The notes: generated by a model not told the origin, from the letters alone. Shown: positions 9,358 to 21,327, counted from the first letter of the stretch. The stretch is 64,000 nucleotides of DNA from Paulinella micropora (GCA_019918135.1 WBZZ01000686.1:37501-101500), one strand, 5' to 3'. Numbers and translations: made by a program.

Positions 9358-10556
9358 ACAAACCGGAAAACCCGCGAGAAGAAAAATTCATGGCTGACTG
9401 TGCTGATATGCCAGATTTTCAAGCGCGGGCCGGGGAGGTTAAGGCAGAGATAGAAGCTACAAAAACAGTGTCTGTGCGACAGGGGAAAAGAGCTGAAGGC
9501 AAGGCATGGCCACCGTCACAACCCTCAAAAGGTCCGTCCCCGGTAGATAGAGTAGACGAGGATAGACAGGAGACACAAACAACACCCACTCCACAGCACA
9601 ACTTGCACAACTCCACGCGTCAACAAAGCACAACTACGTAGGGGAGCAGTAAAAAGACGGGACACAGTGGCAAAGTGATTAGCTTTGAGTATATAAAGAA
9701 GCTAGCTGAGTCACTGCATACGTGCATCATGGATGAGGAGACAGGTGATGTAGTGAAGGTGAAGAGAGAGAATGGAGTGAGGGTAGCTGAACAGACAACC
9801 TACTGACAGACGTGTTTTGGGCGATAAATGACGTGTTTTTGTCGCATGCTACGGGTACTACACCCATAGCAAGAGAGACAGTGAGAGAAGCACGTTTGAA
9901 AGCTGCATCAGAAGAGTCAGTGAAGAAAGAGAGCGATTTGGGATTGTCAGATGAGACACAGTGAAGGACACCCGAGACCCCAAAAGACAGAATTACAGCG
10001 TTTGTTGTTTGTGATGTCGAATGGATTGAAAGACCTAACTGTGAAAGATTGGTTATGTTACGAACCGAACGGCAAGTACAGTGAGTTCTACACAGAAATG
10101 CTATCCGTGATGGACTATGGTATTCTAGACCTAGCATGCAACCACAAAAATGCTTTTGCAGAGCAGTTAGTGGAATCTATGCCTCACTTAGCCCAGATTC
10201 ACAACGAGGTGGTAGCAGAGGGATCTTTGAATGCGTATTTACGCAAGTTACACTCAGAAGACACATACCTATTCTTTACACCAAAGACAGCAGCTAGAAT
10301 TTCAAAGAAGGCAGCATTTGATGCGAAGAGAAGGAGAATAGACGGAGCGTCAGAAGAAGAAGATGAAGACCCCAGAAGCACAGAGGACTCTATGGATTCC
10401 CAACAGATGAGAATAGAGAGATCACTTCCAATTTCGTACAGAGATTACAAAGAGGCGAGGGAAGAATACGATTGGATGCACGAGGAACGATACAACGAAG
10501 AGAGAGCTGAGAACGAAGAGAAGGAAAGAAAGGAAAGAGAGGCGAGCAAGAAATAG
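9358..10556 (+). pseudogene. Copia B N-terminal pol region
   Basis: Low-complexity charged sequence, then a block matching element C (NGLKDLTVKDWL ... YSEFYTEMLSVMDYGILDLA, compare EYDEFYTELYYAMHDCVLTLA in C) and a Glu/Arg-rich coiled-coil-like tail. It spans more than one frame. Fossil. Confidence 0.65.
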
Positions 10557-10577
10557 AAAGAGAAAGAAAAGGAGAAC

Positions 10578-11087
10578 ATGGAAGATATCGAGCATAGCCT
10601 GATGGTAGCAGAAGGAAAAGGAAAAAGCAAGAAAGAGAGAATGATAGTGCAGGACAGTGGATCGTCAAGAGACATAGCTTGCACGACAGCTATATTAAGC
10701 AACCTCTCTGATATTGCCCCAGTCAGTCTGATCACTGGAAACGGAGAAAGCGTAGTGAACCAGAAGGGAGAAGCAAGATTGACACGTGTAGATGGGACAG
10801 GAAAACCCGTGATGGTAAAGAAAGAGATGTTGTACGACCCAAGGGTGCCTGTCAACATAGTTTCAACCGGCAGCATGGATCACTTTTACCACAGATCTGT
10901 TATTCACCAGAACGGACGTTTGCTTATTCTAAAGCACCCCATAAGAGTGAAAGAGAGTGACGTGATAGTCAGAGGGAGAATGACGCCGGGAATGCTATAC
11001 AGGTGGGACACGGAATATGACGAACCTCTTGACATTAACAAAGGATTTGAGCCCAAGATCAAGGTAAAAAAAACAAACACGAGGTAA
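10578..11087 (+). pseudogene. Copia B aspartic protease
   Basis: Protease motif VQDSGSSRDIACT, with downstream VNIVSTGSMDHFYHRSVIHQ and LLILKHPIRV. The latter corresponds to the blocks in A (VSIVSTGQMDH) and in C (KYGLVATSAWV). Fossil. Confidence 0.8.
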
Positions 11088-11167
11088 ATGGGGAGGGAAC
11101 CCCCAAGGAGAGAGAAAATAAGAAAGGAGTAGCTAAAGTTTGCGATAATAGAGAGAGTAAGGGATGT

Positions 11168-12509
11168 GTGCTATATGCTATGTATCCAGAGAAGTGTGCA
11201 AATAAGAAGCCTGTATACATCTACGTCATGCATCAGTGCAGCGGGCATAAGGCTATAAAGAAGACATATGCATTAGGCAAGGCACTGGGCCGCAAAGTTG
11301 TCGGCAATGAAGATTTAGTTAGATATTGTGAAGCTTGTATGATGGGTAAGGCTAAAGAATTGACCAGATTTAAGAAGAATAGGATTAGGGAGAGCTAGTT
11401 ATGCGAGTGAGATTTTGCATGTAGATACAGCCGGACCATGGGCAGTAATGTCCATCAATGGCAAGTACTACAAGTTTTGTGTAACAGACGATTATTCAGG
11501 CTATATCTTAGACTTTTACTTAAGACACAAGAACGAGTTTCTAGAGTGTCTTAAGCAGGCAGTAGCGTGGTTTGAACGACAGACCGGTAGGAAGGTCAAA
11601 CTTGTCACGTGTGTCAACGAATTCGTTGCCCCCGTGGAAGTAATCGAATGGTGGAAACCATTGCAATTTATTTGGAAAGTTTCAGCACCAGGAGACAAAG
11701 ACTGAAATCCGATAGCTGAAAAAGTTAATGACATAACAGCAGGGCCAGCTAGGGCTATGCGATATGAAGCTAACCTTCCACTTAAGTTTTGGGCAGAGAT
11801 GGAACACACCGCTACCACATTACACAACATATTGCCAGCTACAACCGGACCACGTCAAGGGTTTTCACCCTTTGAGCAGTGTTTGGGTCACAAACCGGCC
11901 ATTCGGCAACTGAAACCAATAGGATGTATGGGAGTAATGTATGTCGGAAAGCAAGTTGGCAAAGGAAACTATAGGGGAAAACGTGTAATGCTCTTGGGAT
12001 ACGATGTTTTCAAAGAGCTTTACAGGGTTTGGGATGGCCGCAAAGTCATATCGAACGTACGTAACGTGCGTTTCACCCCCCATATAGTTGGAAAAGATGC
12101 ACACCCACCCAGAGGAGTACAATGGGACGATGAATCTGAGGGGGAGAGTAGCAATGCAGAACAGCTTGAGCAAGCGGAGACAGAACCGGAACAGAAAGTT
12201 CAGGGGGAGTCAGAAGAGCATGAGGAAAAACATGGAGTTGAGGACGACACTGGTCCAGATTCCGGTCTTCCCATTGAATCTAACGAAAGCCAAGTTGTTG
12301 ATCAGGACGACGGGGTAACACCCATCGAATCGCTTAGTGCGCAGGACCTTTCAGCTAGTCACCCAAGCCGGAGATATAGGGAAGGAGAAGCGCCAAACAA
12401 GGGCCTCACATGGGAGCAAAATGACAAAATCACGACAGCTAACATAGTGAGAGGGAAACGAGAAAGAAAGGAACGCCGGACACACAACCAGTCACAACTA
12501 AGAAGGTAG
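11168..12509 (+). pseudogene. Copia B integrase and linker
   Basis: Zinc-binding HHCC region (YVMHQCSGHKAIKK ... YCEACMMGKAK), integrase core (HVDTAGPWAV, VTDDYSGYILDFYLRHKNEF, GPARAMRYEA) and C-terminal block (RVMLLGYDVFKELYRVWDGRK), then an acidic linker. It lies in several frames, as expected of a decayed copy. Confidence 0.8.
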
Positions 12510-12823
12510 TCAAGGAAAACACCTCATTAGAAAATGTCAAGGTAGTTGTGCCAGCGGTAGCTTTTGGTGAACTATGGGCGAAGGAAGAGTATGGAAATAG
12601 TTGGCAAGAAGCTAAACGAACCGGTAAAGTTTTGAAACCATGCGAGAAAGGTGATAGACTTAAAGTGGTAGAGTAAAACTTCACTACTATCCTCTCCTAG
12701 TATGCTTTCCTCAGACGACTTGGCGTCTTCTAGTTCACCGGGTGGATGGATTGGGTCTACTTTATATTTTTTGATTTCACTGTCTAACATCTTTTCAACT
12801 AGTCCGTCATCAAAAGATACAAA

Positions 12824-14434
12824 GTGACTTGGCTTGGGCTGTTTGCGATCACACTACGTGTGCCAAAAGAGATAGTCGACGAAGGGCTAACAGCTAAGGA
12901 GTTGAAAGAAGGCATTGATAAAGAGATAGAGGCTCTTAAGTCTTTTAACACCTATACCTGGGTAAGCCCCAAGGAAGCAAAAGAGAAGGGAGTGTCGAAG
13001 ATAGTAAGATTGACATGGGTACATAAAGTCAAGCTTGATGATAAAGGACGAAAGTTTGTCAAGTCACGATTACCTTTGAGAGGAGATATACTAGAACCAG
13101 GAGTCAGCTATAATCCAGATCAGCTATTTGCACCTTGTGCAGCTCATCGATCACTACTTTTCTTAGCTAAGATAGCTGCTTGGCATGGTCACAAGTTGTA
13201 TGGTATAGACTTCAAAAATGCTTACTTGAATGCCAGAATGAATGATCCTGTTTACGCGTACGCCCCAGATGGTTTAGACAGGGAAGGTCATGATGGCATG
13301 ATATTAAGGATAGATGGAGCTCTGCATGGTGCCCCACAAGCAGGCAGACGTTGGTATGAAATCTTGGCCCCAAAGTTAGAAGACTTAGGATTTCGATTGC
13401 TAGACGCAGATCTATGTATGTTCGTTGAGAAAGACAAACCCATAAGAGATGCAATCATTGGCAAATTTCATGTAGATGATCTAATCTTTTCGGCGCCTAA
13501 CGAACGTGCGTATGATAAGTTTGCGAGCCAACTAGAAGAGTTCTATCCCCTAAAACGATTAGGTGTAGCCAAAGAGTTTAAGGGTATAGAAATAGAACAG
13601 GAAGGAGGTCGCATTTTACTACATCAGATGAGATATCAGAAACAGATCTTGAAAGACGTAGGATATGTAGACGCACGCCCGCTAAGCACGCCTAGCGCAG
13701 AACAGGAGCCAGAACCTATGTCGGAATCTAGTGCACTTATGAAGCATTCCATTCCTAGCTTAGTTGGAAAGTTACTATTTTTGACTAAGATGACTAGACC
13801 AGATGCAGACCAAGCTTTGAATGCAGCTAGCGTTATGCAGACTGTTGACATCGGAGTGACTTATGCAATGTTGGGACGAATTTTTCGGTACTTAGTGAAT
13901 TCATTTCGCGGTATTGCATTTCACGGGCCGAAATCATCGCAAGAAGGAAGGACATATCCCGGAATTACTCTATGGCCTGATGCGGCACATAAAGTGTGCA
14001 AAAAAAAAGGAAAGTCTCGTACAGGGTATATAGTTCTACGGGGAGGTGACCCAATTGCATGGTTATCGAAACGACAATCACGTATTGCATTAAGCTCGAA
14101 CGATGCGGAAATCTTCGCAGCTGTAGAATGTATTCGTGAAGGGTTAGCAGTTAGACATATAGCGGAGGAATTAGGAGTAGCACAGAAAAGCCCATTATAA
14201 TTATTTGAGGACAACGCACAAACTATTTTAGCGGCAGAGAGAGGAATGTCAGGGTCACGCACTAAACATCTACCACTCGAACTACATTTCATGCATCACG
14301 CACAACGTGATAAAGAAGTAAGGTTTGTAAAAGTAGGAACTAAGAAACAGATAGCAGATGCATTAACTAAACATGTACCTAAGGACCAATTTGAGGACTT
14401 GGTTAGTAAATTCATGATCACTCTTAAACCATAA
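12824..14434 (+). pseudogene. Copia B reverse transcriptase and RNase H
   Basis: A 458-residue open frame with WVHKVKLDDKG, GIDFKNAYLNARM, GAPQAGRRW, the RT catalytic box FHVDDLIFSAP and RNase H motifs PDAAHKVCKK and SSNDAEIFAAVE. The remaining RNase H end (SGSRTKHLPLELHFMHHA) sits just after it. Very close to A. Overall a broken fossil, with about one interruption in this part. Confidence 0.88.
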
Positions 14435-15044
14435 ACCTTCTTAACGGAAATCCGCAAATTTCCGCTGAGTTCACTCATGATGCTCTTTTGTGTCAGTGTG
14501 AGTCTTTTCTTTGCAGGCGATGTCTCTATATAGGTGTCCATTCGGGAGGAGACGATTGATTCCGTCGATTTGAATTCGAGCGCAGTTGAAGCGCGTGATC
14601 TCAAGTCACCATCAGTCAACGCGGCAAGAGCGGAAAGGAAGAGGAGGACGAAGCAGTCAGCTCAATTGTCGAATCGCGAACGGGCATACTACAGTTATTA
14701 ACGTTTTATTGTCGGCTGGTCATAGTAAGTAGTTGTAATCGTAATTTGCACGCGAAGAAGCAGCCTTATAGGATTGCTATTATTTTGGTGGACGTAATCA
14801 TTACTCTAATTTGTAAGTTCGTGTCACGTCGTTATCGTACGAGCCTTTTACATCAGTTTAATTGATCTACTTGATCGAGATGCTCTTCAGCAAGGAATTG
14901 ATGATTCATATGGATCACTGCGATTTACGACTTTCTACGTTTTGCGTCGCGTTACTATAGTATGTCTTGGTATTAAGCTCACCAGGTCTAACAGGATATT
15001 GTGAAGTTACATCACAGGACAATTGACATTGAATTAAGGGGGAG
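14435..15044 (+). other. Copia B 3' UTR and polypurine tract
   Basis: No gene is seen. A polypurine tract, AAGGGGGAG, sits immediately before the LTR at 15045. Confidence 0.6.
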
Positions 15045-15388
15045 CGTTGGACAGGTAACTTCGAGTACTGTTTAAGCCGTAATTATGATTGATTTCCGAG
15101 TATGTGCGGTAACATTTTACTAAGTCATAATTAGCAGTAACGGTAATGGGTAATCCAAGTCAATTGTGCACGTTACGCTTTACCATTGTGCACCGGACCA
15201 TATTATTGAGCGTCGGTTACTGCTAGTCACGCACTTAGACTACTTAGCTCTCTTGCAGTTCAGTTCTGCGTTTATGTCTTCGGATTGAAGTGGCTGTGAG
15301 CAACCTGGCTTTTAACGAAGTCTCCCAGCAAACCGCAAGTGAAAGGTAGGGTAAGGTCCGTGAGTGACCGGTTTATACCTAATCATCG
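15045..15388 (+). repeat. 3' LTR of copia B (344 bp)
   Basis: It starts CGTTGGACAG right after the polypurine tract and matches 2739-3082 end to end at equal length. The GC-rich island begins shortly after its end. Confidence 0.8.
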
Positions 15389-15655
15389 TGCTTTGAGTCC
15401 TGACTCTGAGTGAGCAGGTGAAATACAAGTAAATAGTAGAGAGGTCACTTCGTATTTACGTCAGCCACCGGCCCCCGGCTGTGCCGGACGTGGTTGTCAC
15501 TCCGGTCCGAGGAGGCTCTCGCTACGACGGCACCCGGCTGCACCGGACAGGGCGTTTAAAACTTCGGTGCCCCTAACTCCGGCTGCCGGGCTACGGCTTT
15601 TGGCTGGCCTTTCTTTTTTTAATGAGACAGACTAGCAGAACTTGGTGGCTCAGGC

Positions 15656-16942
15656 TCAGAGTGCAATCACGTGGCTACCTTCGAACTGGTTGCGGGCGGT
15701 GGCTACCCAGCCCTGAAACTGGCCTCCCCACTGGGTCTGCACGAGTTCTTCGCTAAAGGCAACAGCCAACGGCGCCAGTCGAGGCCCTTCATACTCGAGC
15801 ACTTGCCAGATCAGCTGCCGGTGGAAGGGCCGCGCGTTCCACTCGAGGTACCGCACCAACGCGGGCGCCCACACGAACGCGGCTTGCTCCGCCACGGGGC
15901 GGGGGACCCCCTCCACTTCCAGGTAGCTGCCGTCTGCCTGCCTCGCGAGCTCGACGCCCTGGCGCGAGTACTGGCAGCCCTTGACGGCCCGCAGCACCGA
16001 GCCGTCGCCCAACGCGTGGCTCAACGCAGCGCCCACCTCTACTTCGCTGCCGAGGCCCGTAACCGCGCTCACCACCCCATTCCCGATGAGGACGAGCGTC
16101 TGGAGTGACCACCACTGCAGTGGAGCGCGGAAGCGCCTGCTCGGGCAGGACAGCGGCCCTGGTGATGGCGGGACCTGCCCCGCCGGTCGCGGCCTGGCCG
16201 CGGCGGTGAAGCCCAGCTTGCCGCGCGGCAGCCGGACCCTGAGTGACCTCCACTCGTGGTGCGCCGACAGGAACGAGGGAGCGTGGGCGGCCAGCAGCTT
16301 GTGTGTCAGGACCAGGAGTTCTCGTGCGTCACAGTGCTGGGCCAAGTACCACGCGATGGCCTCGCTGTGTACGTACACGTGAATAGCGCCCCACTCGTCC
16401 TCGAGGCCCCCTTCGGCCACGTACAGTCCCCGCGCCTCCCTGCGCAGTCGCTGCCCGGCCGGCGAGAGCCAGCCCGGGAACAGCATGGGCAGACGGGCCA
16501 CCTGCGCCGGTGCGAATAACGCGGTCAGGGTGCCTTCGGCAAACAGCTCGTCGTCACGCCCGGTAGCAAACACGCTTCTCACCCGGCCCTGCTCCCACCA
16601 CACGGGCTCGTCCATGGCGGCGAACAGGCGCTTGAGCAACACGAAGCTGTACAGCCGGGAGTCACGGTAGCAGCCCGGGAGGAATTGCACGGCGTGGTGC
16701 CAGCTCTGGCTCACGAGCGCGAGCGTCCCCACCACCCGGCGGTTGGCCAGCCGTGGCTCTGGCCGAGCCGGTGCGGCTAGGTGTACGACAAACGCCAAGA
16801 GGTGGCGCAGCAGATCGGTGCCGAGGGCGCGGAACCCAGCACCGCCGGAACGGCTAGCGGTCGCGGTCGGTGCGGTGGTGGTCGGCGCAGCGTACGGGTG
16901 GAAGCGGTGCGGCTGGCGGCGGGGTGTAGTAGGTCTAGGCAT
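15656..16942 (-). CDS. F-box-like protein, copy 1
   Basis: An open frame of 428 residues from ATG at 16942. After a Pro/Thr/Arg-rich start, residues about 30-90 read like an F-box (TDLLRHLLAFVV ... LALVSQSWHHAVQFLPGCY): hydrophobic helix, Leu-rich stretch and the conserved V-S-x-x-W. F-box proteins bind Skp1 and recruit substrates to SCF ubiquitin ligases. The rest is not recognised; it has Trp/Leu-rich segments such as SLQTLVLIGNGVVSAVTGLGSEV that hint at repeats. A diverged tandem paralogue lies at 17872-19178. It looks whole. The F-box call is by eye on a short, loosely conserved motif. Confidence 0.6.
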   Translation of the reverse strand: MPRPTTPRRQPHRFHPYAAPTTTAPTATASRSGGAGFRALGTDLLRHLLAFVVHLAAPARPEPRLANRRVVGTLALVSQSWHHAVQFLPGCYRDSRLYSFVLLKRLFAAMDEPVWWEQGRVRSVFATGRDDELFAEGTLTALFAPAQVARLPMLFPGWLSPAGQRLRREARGLYVAEGGLEDEWGAIHVYVHSEAIAWYLAQHCDARELLVLTHKLLAAHAPSFLSAHHEWRSLRVRLPRGKLGFTAAARPRPAGQVPPSPGPLSCPSRRFRAPLQWWSLQTLVLIGNGVVSAVTGLGSEVEVGAALSHALGDGSVLRAVKGCQYSRQGVELARQADGSYLEVEGVPRPVAEQAAFVWAPALVRYLEWNARPFHRQLIWQVLEYEGPRLAPLAVAFSEELVQTQWGGQFQGWVATARNQFEGSHVIAL

Positions 16943-17040
16943 GGTTGTACTTGATGGCTTCGTGCCGTCACCTTTTGTGCCAGCGCCACGACGGGGCGCA
17001 GCCAGGTGGGAGGGGACACGCGCCCCCCCTCGCGCGCCAC

Positions 17041-17220
17041 GACGCGCGCGGTGCCATGTGCACGCGCACCGGTGCAGGTGTGCGCCGCCTGTCGCGCGCG
17101 CGGCGCCCCTCGCGCCGCCGCGGCGCGCGCGGCGCCATGTGCACGCGCACCGGTGCAGGGGTGCGCCGCCTATCGCGCGCGCGGCGCCCCCCCCGCCCCC
17201 CCCTGGCGCCGCCGCGGCCT
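17041..17220 (+). repeat. Two tandem copies of a 90-bp GC-rich repeat
   Basis: Both copies contain CCATGTGCACGCGCACCGGT and then GTGCGCCGCCT.TCGCGCGCG. They lie upstream of F-box copy 1. The CACGCGCACCGGTGC core is strongly self-complementary. Confidence 0.75.
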
Positions 17221-17871
17221 CGCCACTTCCGGGTACCGTCCCTACGGGTAACAGAGCACGACGAGGCGGATCCGGGCGTGGAGGAGGACTGGAGCCGGAG
17301 GCTTTCTTGGAGCAGTACCTCTCTACACTGAGAGTCTCGAGGTCGACGGGTGCGTGGCAGAAGGGACGGACGGCTGTGCGTGTCTGCTACTCAGCACGGA
17401 GCCTGTTCTAGGCTAGGCCCGGAGTTGTCGGGCATGGGCAAGCTGCTGGTCTCTGGGGAAAGGCCACTGCTTCCCCCCTAGGCACCACCACCACGGGGGG
17501 AGGGGCGGGCCCTGGAGGATGTTTTGACCGACCGAGGTTCTACCCCAGGCTGAACGCTCTCCGGAGGCCACGTTGGGCTGACACCGACCAAACGCTTTGA
17601 CTGGCCTTCGATGGTCTACGCCACCAGCCGGACGTTTCCCTCCCCCCCAAGATGGCACACGAGGTTATAGCAACCGGCCCCCCCCCCCCCTGGCTGTACC
17701 GGACGTGCTTGGACCTGAGGTAGCAGCGGGCTCCCGCTATGAACGCACCCGGCCCCCGGCTGTACTGGACAGGGCGTTAAAAAACTCCGGGGCCCCTAAC
17801 TCCGGCTGCCGGGCTACAGTTTGGGGTTGGCCTTTCTTTTTTAATGAGATAGAGAACTTGGTGGCTCAGGC
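17221..17871. other. Spacer between the F-box copies
   Basis: GC-rich non-coding sequence with poly-C runs near 17680. It includes the duplicated downstream flank of F-box copy 2 from about 17690. No convincing gene. Confidence 0.5.
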
Positions 17872-19178
17872 TCAGAGTGCAATCACGTGGCTACCTTCGA
17901 AAGGGTTGCGGGCGGTGGCTACCCAGCCCTTAAACTTGCCCCCCCACTGACTCAGCACGAGTTCTTGGCTAAAGGCAAAGGCCAGCGGCGCCAGCCGAGG
18001 GCCTCGTCCCAGATCAGCTGCTGGTGCCAGGGCCGCGCGATCCACTCGAGGTACTGCACCAACGCGGGCGCCCACACGAACGCGGCTTGCTCCACCACGG
18101 GGCGGGGAGCCCCGCCCACTTCCTGGTAGCTGCCGTCCGCCTGCCTCACGAGCTCCACGCCCTGGCGCGAGTACTGGCAGCCCTTGACGGCCCGCAGCAC
18201 CGAACCGTCGCCCAACGCGTGCGTCAGCGCCACGCCAACACCTACCTCGCTGCCGAGGCCCGTGACCGCACTCACCACCCCGTGGCCAATAAGAACGAGC
18301 TGCTTTGGCGACCACCACTGTAACGGAGCGTGGAAGCGCCTCCGCGGGACGCGCAGCGGCCTAGGGACCCGCGGCGGCCTAGGGGCCGCGTGCTGGCCGG
18401 CCGGCCGCTGCCGGGCCGCGGTGGCGGAGCCCAGCGTGCCGCACGGCCACCGGACCCTGAGCGACCTCCACTCGTGGTGCGCAGACAGGAACGAGGGCGC
18501 GTGGGTTGCCAGTAGCTGTTGCGTCAGGAACAGGAGTTCTTCCGCGTCACGGTGCCTGGCCAGGTACCAGGCGACGGCCTCGCTGTGTACGTAGGTAGTA
18601 GTCGCGCCGTCGGCCTCCTCGAAGCGCCCCTCGGCCACGTACAACCGCCGCGCTTCCCGGCGCAGCCGCTGCCCGTCCGGCAAGAGCCAGCCCGGGAACA
18701 GCGTCGGCACGCGGGCCACCTGCGCCGGGGCGAATAACGCGGTCACGGCGCCCTCGGCCAGCAGCTCGTCGTCGCGCCCGGTAGCAAACACGGTGCTCAC
18801 GCGGGCCGGTTCCCACCACCCGGGCTTGTCCATGGCGGCGAACAGGCGCTTGAGCAACACGAAGTTGTACAGCAGAGAGTCACGGTAGCAGCCCGGGAGG
18901 AATTGCACGGCGTGGTGCCAGCTCTGGTCCACGAGCGCGAGCGTCCCCACCACCCGGCGGTTGGCCAGCCTTGGCTCCGGCCTAGCCGGTGCGGCTAGGT
19001 GTACCGCAAACGCCAGGATGTGGCGCAGCAGGTCGGTGCAGAGGGCGCGGAACCCAGTGCCGCCAGAGCGGCTAGCGCTGGCGGTCGGTGCGGTCGCGGC
19101 CGGTGCGGTAGCGCTCGGCGCAGCGTACGGGTGAAAGCGGCGCGGCTGGCGGCGGGAGGCGGGGGCCTTCTTAAGCAT
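17872..19178 (-). pseudogene. F-box-like protein, copy 2 (broken)
   Basis: Paralogue of the 15656-16942 gene: the same F-box-like block (TDLLRHILAFAV ... LALVDQSWHHAVQFLPGCY) and the same downstream text (SLRVRWPCGTLG, VLIGHGVVSAVTGLGSEV). The start is ATG at 19178, MLKKAPASRRQPRRFHPYA, corresponding to the start of copy 1. It looks broken, about one break. The open sequence continuing upstream to 19427 is low-complexity and probably not part of the gene. Confidence 0.6.
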
Positions 19179-19652
19179 AGCTGTGTTGGGGTACTTGGAC
19201 TTTGTGCAGGGAGATCCTTTGTGCCAGAGCCACGGCGGTACGCAGCCAAGAGGGGGGCGCGCGCTCCCCGGCGTGCGCCCGTCGCCGTGCGCCACAGCGA
19301 ACGCGCGCACTGAAAGACATGGGTAGGGAGGGGCGCGCCGCACGTGGCCGCGTGACCGCGCGCGCGTGGTCACGCTGGGAGGGGGGGGGCGCGGCGCGCG
19401 CCGTCGGGGAGAGGGCGTCCCACACACGGCCGCGCGAGCACGCGCGCGTGGTCACGCGGTCGAGGACGGGGGCGGCGTCGTCGGGGGGGGGGGGGGCGCA
19501 CAGGGCACGTGACCGGGCGCGGGAGAGGAGAGCCTCCCCCCTCGCCCGGCCCGGCCGCTCCCTTCTCCCCTCCCCCCTGCCACGATCCCCCACGGCGCGG
19601 CTCCCGTGGCGCGGGAGTGACAGTACTAGGCCAAAGCGTTGTGCGTGGGTTC
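19179..19652. other. GC-rich low-complexity spacer
   Basis: GCGCGC and GGCGCG runs and a poly-G run near 19480-19495 between divergently read genes. Promoters for both neighbours may lie here but no motif is recognised. Confidence 0.4.
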
Positions 19653-21327
19653 ATGGAGCAGCAAGGGCCCCCCAAGCGGCACAAGGCCGCTGCAGATTAT
19701 CCCCTGCGACACGACCCCGGCGCTCGCTGTGCACTGTGCTTTGATTGCCCAGCTACTCAGTGGCTGGATGAAGCCTTGTGCGAAAAGAATACAGACCCTG
19801 CGCAAAAGGGGCCTTGCTGATCCGCTCCCTCGCAGGAATACTCTGTACCTCTATTCGCGGAAACCAGACGCGGAGCTCGACGATCCCGCAGACTACCAAC
19901 ACCTGGACCCCCTTGATGAAGTGCTGCGTTCGGCTCGGAACAGGCTGCAGGTGGTGATTGTCGCAACCCTCTCAGACAATGAAGAACTCCTGGCCAGACA
20001 GGCCGCCAAGCGGCTGTGGATATTCGTCAAGCTGTTAATGCACCGGAGGGATGTCAGGGGCTTTGCCTTGGGCGCCTACGAGCTGCTCAGCTCCCTGATC
20101 ACGCGGCTCTGCCATAGCTCCCAGGGGCACAGCTCCACAGGCCACAGTCCCGTGGCTCCTAGCTCCGCCAGCTTTGCGATAGCGCACATAACTCAGCCTC
20201 TGAAGGACTGCTCCCGGGGGGGAAGCTCCCCTTTAGAAAGATGGCTCGAAGAAACGCTGTGGAGGGCGCTCGCGTCTGACTTTGAGGGTTTCAAGGGCAT
20301 CGAAGTCAAAAGCCTAGACGCACAGCGTCTTTTCGACGCCACGCGGGTCCTGTTCTGGTGGGGCAGACAAAAGCTGGACGATGGCTACGTAGCGCACACG
20401 TTGTCACGGGTGCGAGAACAAAAGAAACGCGGGCTTGCTCCCATCGACGTGTCGCTGGAGGTACACGAGCCGGACGCGATGGGCCCCGAGGACATGGACC
20501 CATGGAAGATTTACGATAAAACCTTGCTCCAGAATGTCGACGCCTTCAGTCCAAGGCACCCCTTCGAGGTACGGTCCATACGGGTAATCGACGAAAATGA
20601 TGATGAACCGGAAATTGACGCGGGCTGGAGCCGCGTACTGCGTGCATTATTGAATAAGTACCCTAATGCCGACAGTCTTGGGGCCACTGGGTCCCTGATA
20701 GAGGGGACCGTAGTGGATGTCCGCTACCCAAGACGGAGCGCCTGCTCTAGTCTACACCTGGAGTTGTGGAACATGGAGAAGGTGCGGATATTTTGGGAAA
20801 CGCCATTGACAGTCTTAAAGCCGCGGACTGTGGAGGTTTTCGTACCTTATCATCTAGAAAAGGTTATACTCTTTCCGGATGTCACGCTTCCTGTCACTGA
20901 AGACCAAGAGTTTCGACTGACCTTGGATACCGTGCGTAGTGAGCGCTACGAGCTGGAGGGGGACGAGAATCCTCCCATTATGGATGCTGAGAGGGGGCTC
21001 AGGGTTATTCACGTCAGCGACATCGGGCCACTGTCCAACGTGGTGATTACCCTACGTTCTACGAACGCGCACGGAGACGAGCCTCTGTTTTTTCAGCTGG
21101 AGAAGTTTAGGGCCAGGTCTGTCTGCCTCCAAGGCACAGACGGCGGCCTCGCCGAAGTAGCACAAGTCCGGAATTTTCGGCGTGTCATACTCCGCCTAGT
21201 GGATATGCAAGGCGTGTCAATTGTCAAGGCTCGGCACCTGCGCCTGGATCCTGTGGACTTAGCAGTTGACCACTCAATGCTGCTAGAGGAAAACTTAGAC
21301 AACTGGGTGGTAGAACGCGGCGGGTGA
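19653..21327 (+). pseudogene. Unrecognised large protein gene
   Basis: The main open frame is about 560 codons, ending at 21327 (ENLDNWVVERGG). A plausible ATG start at 19653 (MEQQGPPKRHKAAADYPLRH) is in another frame, so the gene may be broken about once. The first half is helical (RLWIFVKLLMHRRDV). The second half is rich in alternating hydrophobic residues, as in beta-sandwich folds (VRIFWETPLTVL, VEVFVPYHLEKVILFPDV, FRLTLDTV). No catalytic motif is recognised. It is visibly less GC-rich than its neighbours. I cannot assign a function. Confidence 0.5.

Larger units (their letters stand above)
9340..15388 (+). mobile_element. Ty1/copia retrotransposon B (plus), fossil, 3' part with LTR
   Basis: Plus-strand copia order: N-terminal pol (about 9358-10556), protease (10578-11087), integrase and linker (11168-12509), RT/RNase H (12824-14434), 3' UTR, polypurine tract AAGGGGGAG at 15036-15044 and LTR 15045-15388. 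It abuts element A head to head near 9330-9340. Its 5' LTR and gag are not attached, unless 2739-3204 is its displaced 5' end. It is broken, with several interruptions, but the RT frame is long. Confidence 0.85.
15480..19430. repeat. About 2.2-kb tandem duplication carrying the F-box genes
   Basis: The block around 15480-17000 (CCCCCGGCTGT..CCGGAC, GGGCGTT.AAAA.., TAACTCCGGCTGCCGGGCTAC, AACTTGGTGGCTCAGGCTCA, then the F-box gene) recurs at about 17690-19250 in the same orientation. The copies cover the gene and its downstream flank but differ enough that the duplication is not recent. Confidence 0.85.
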
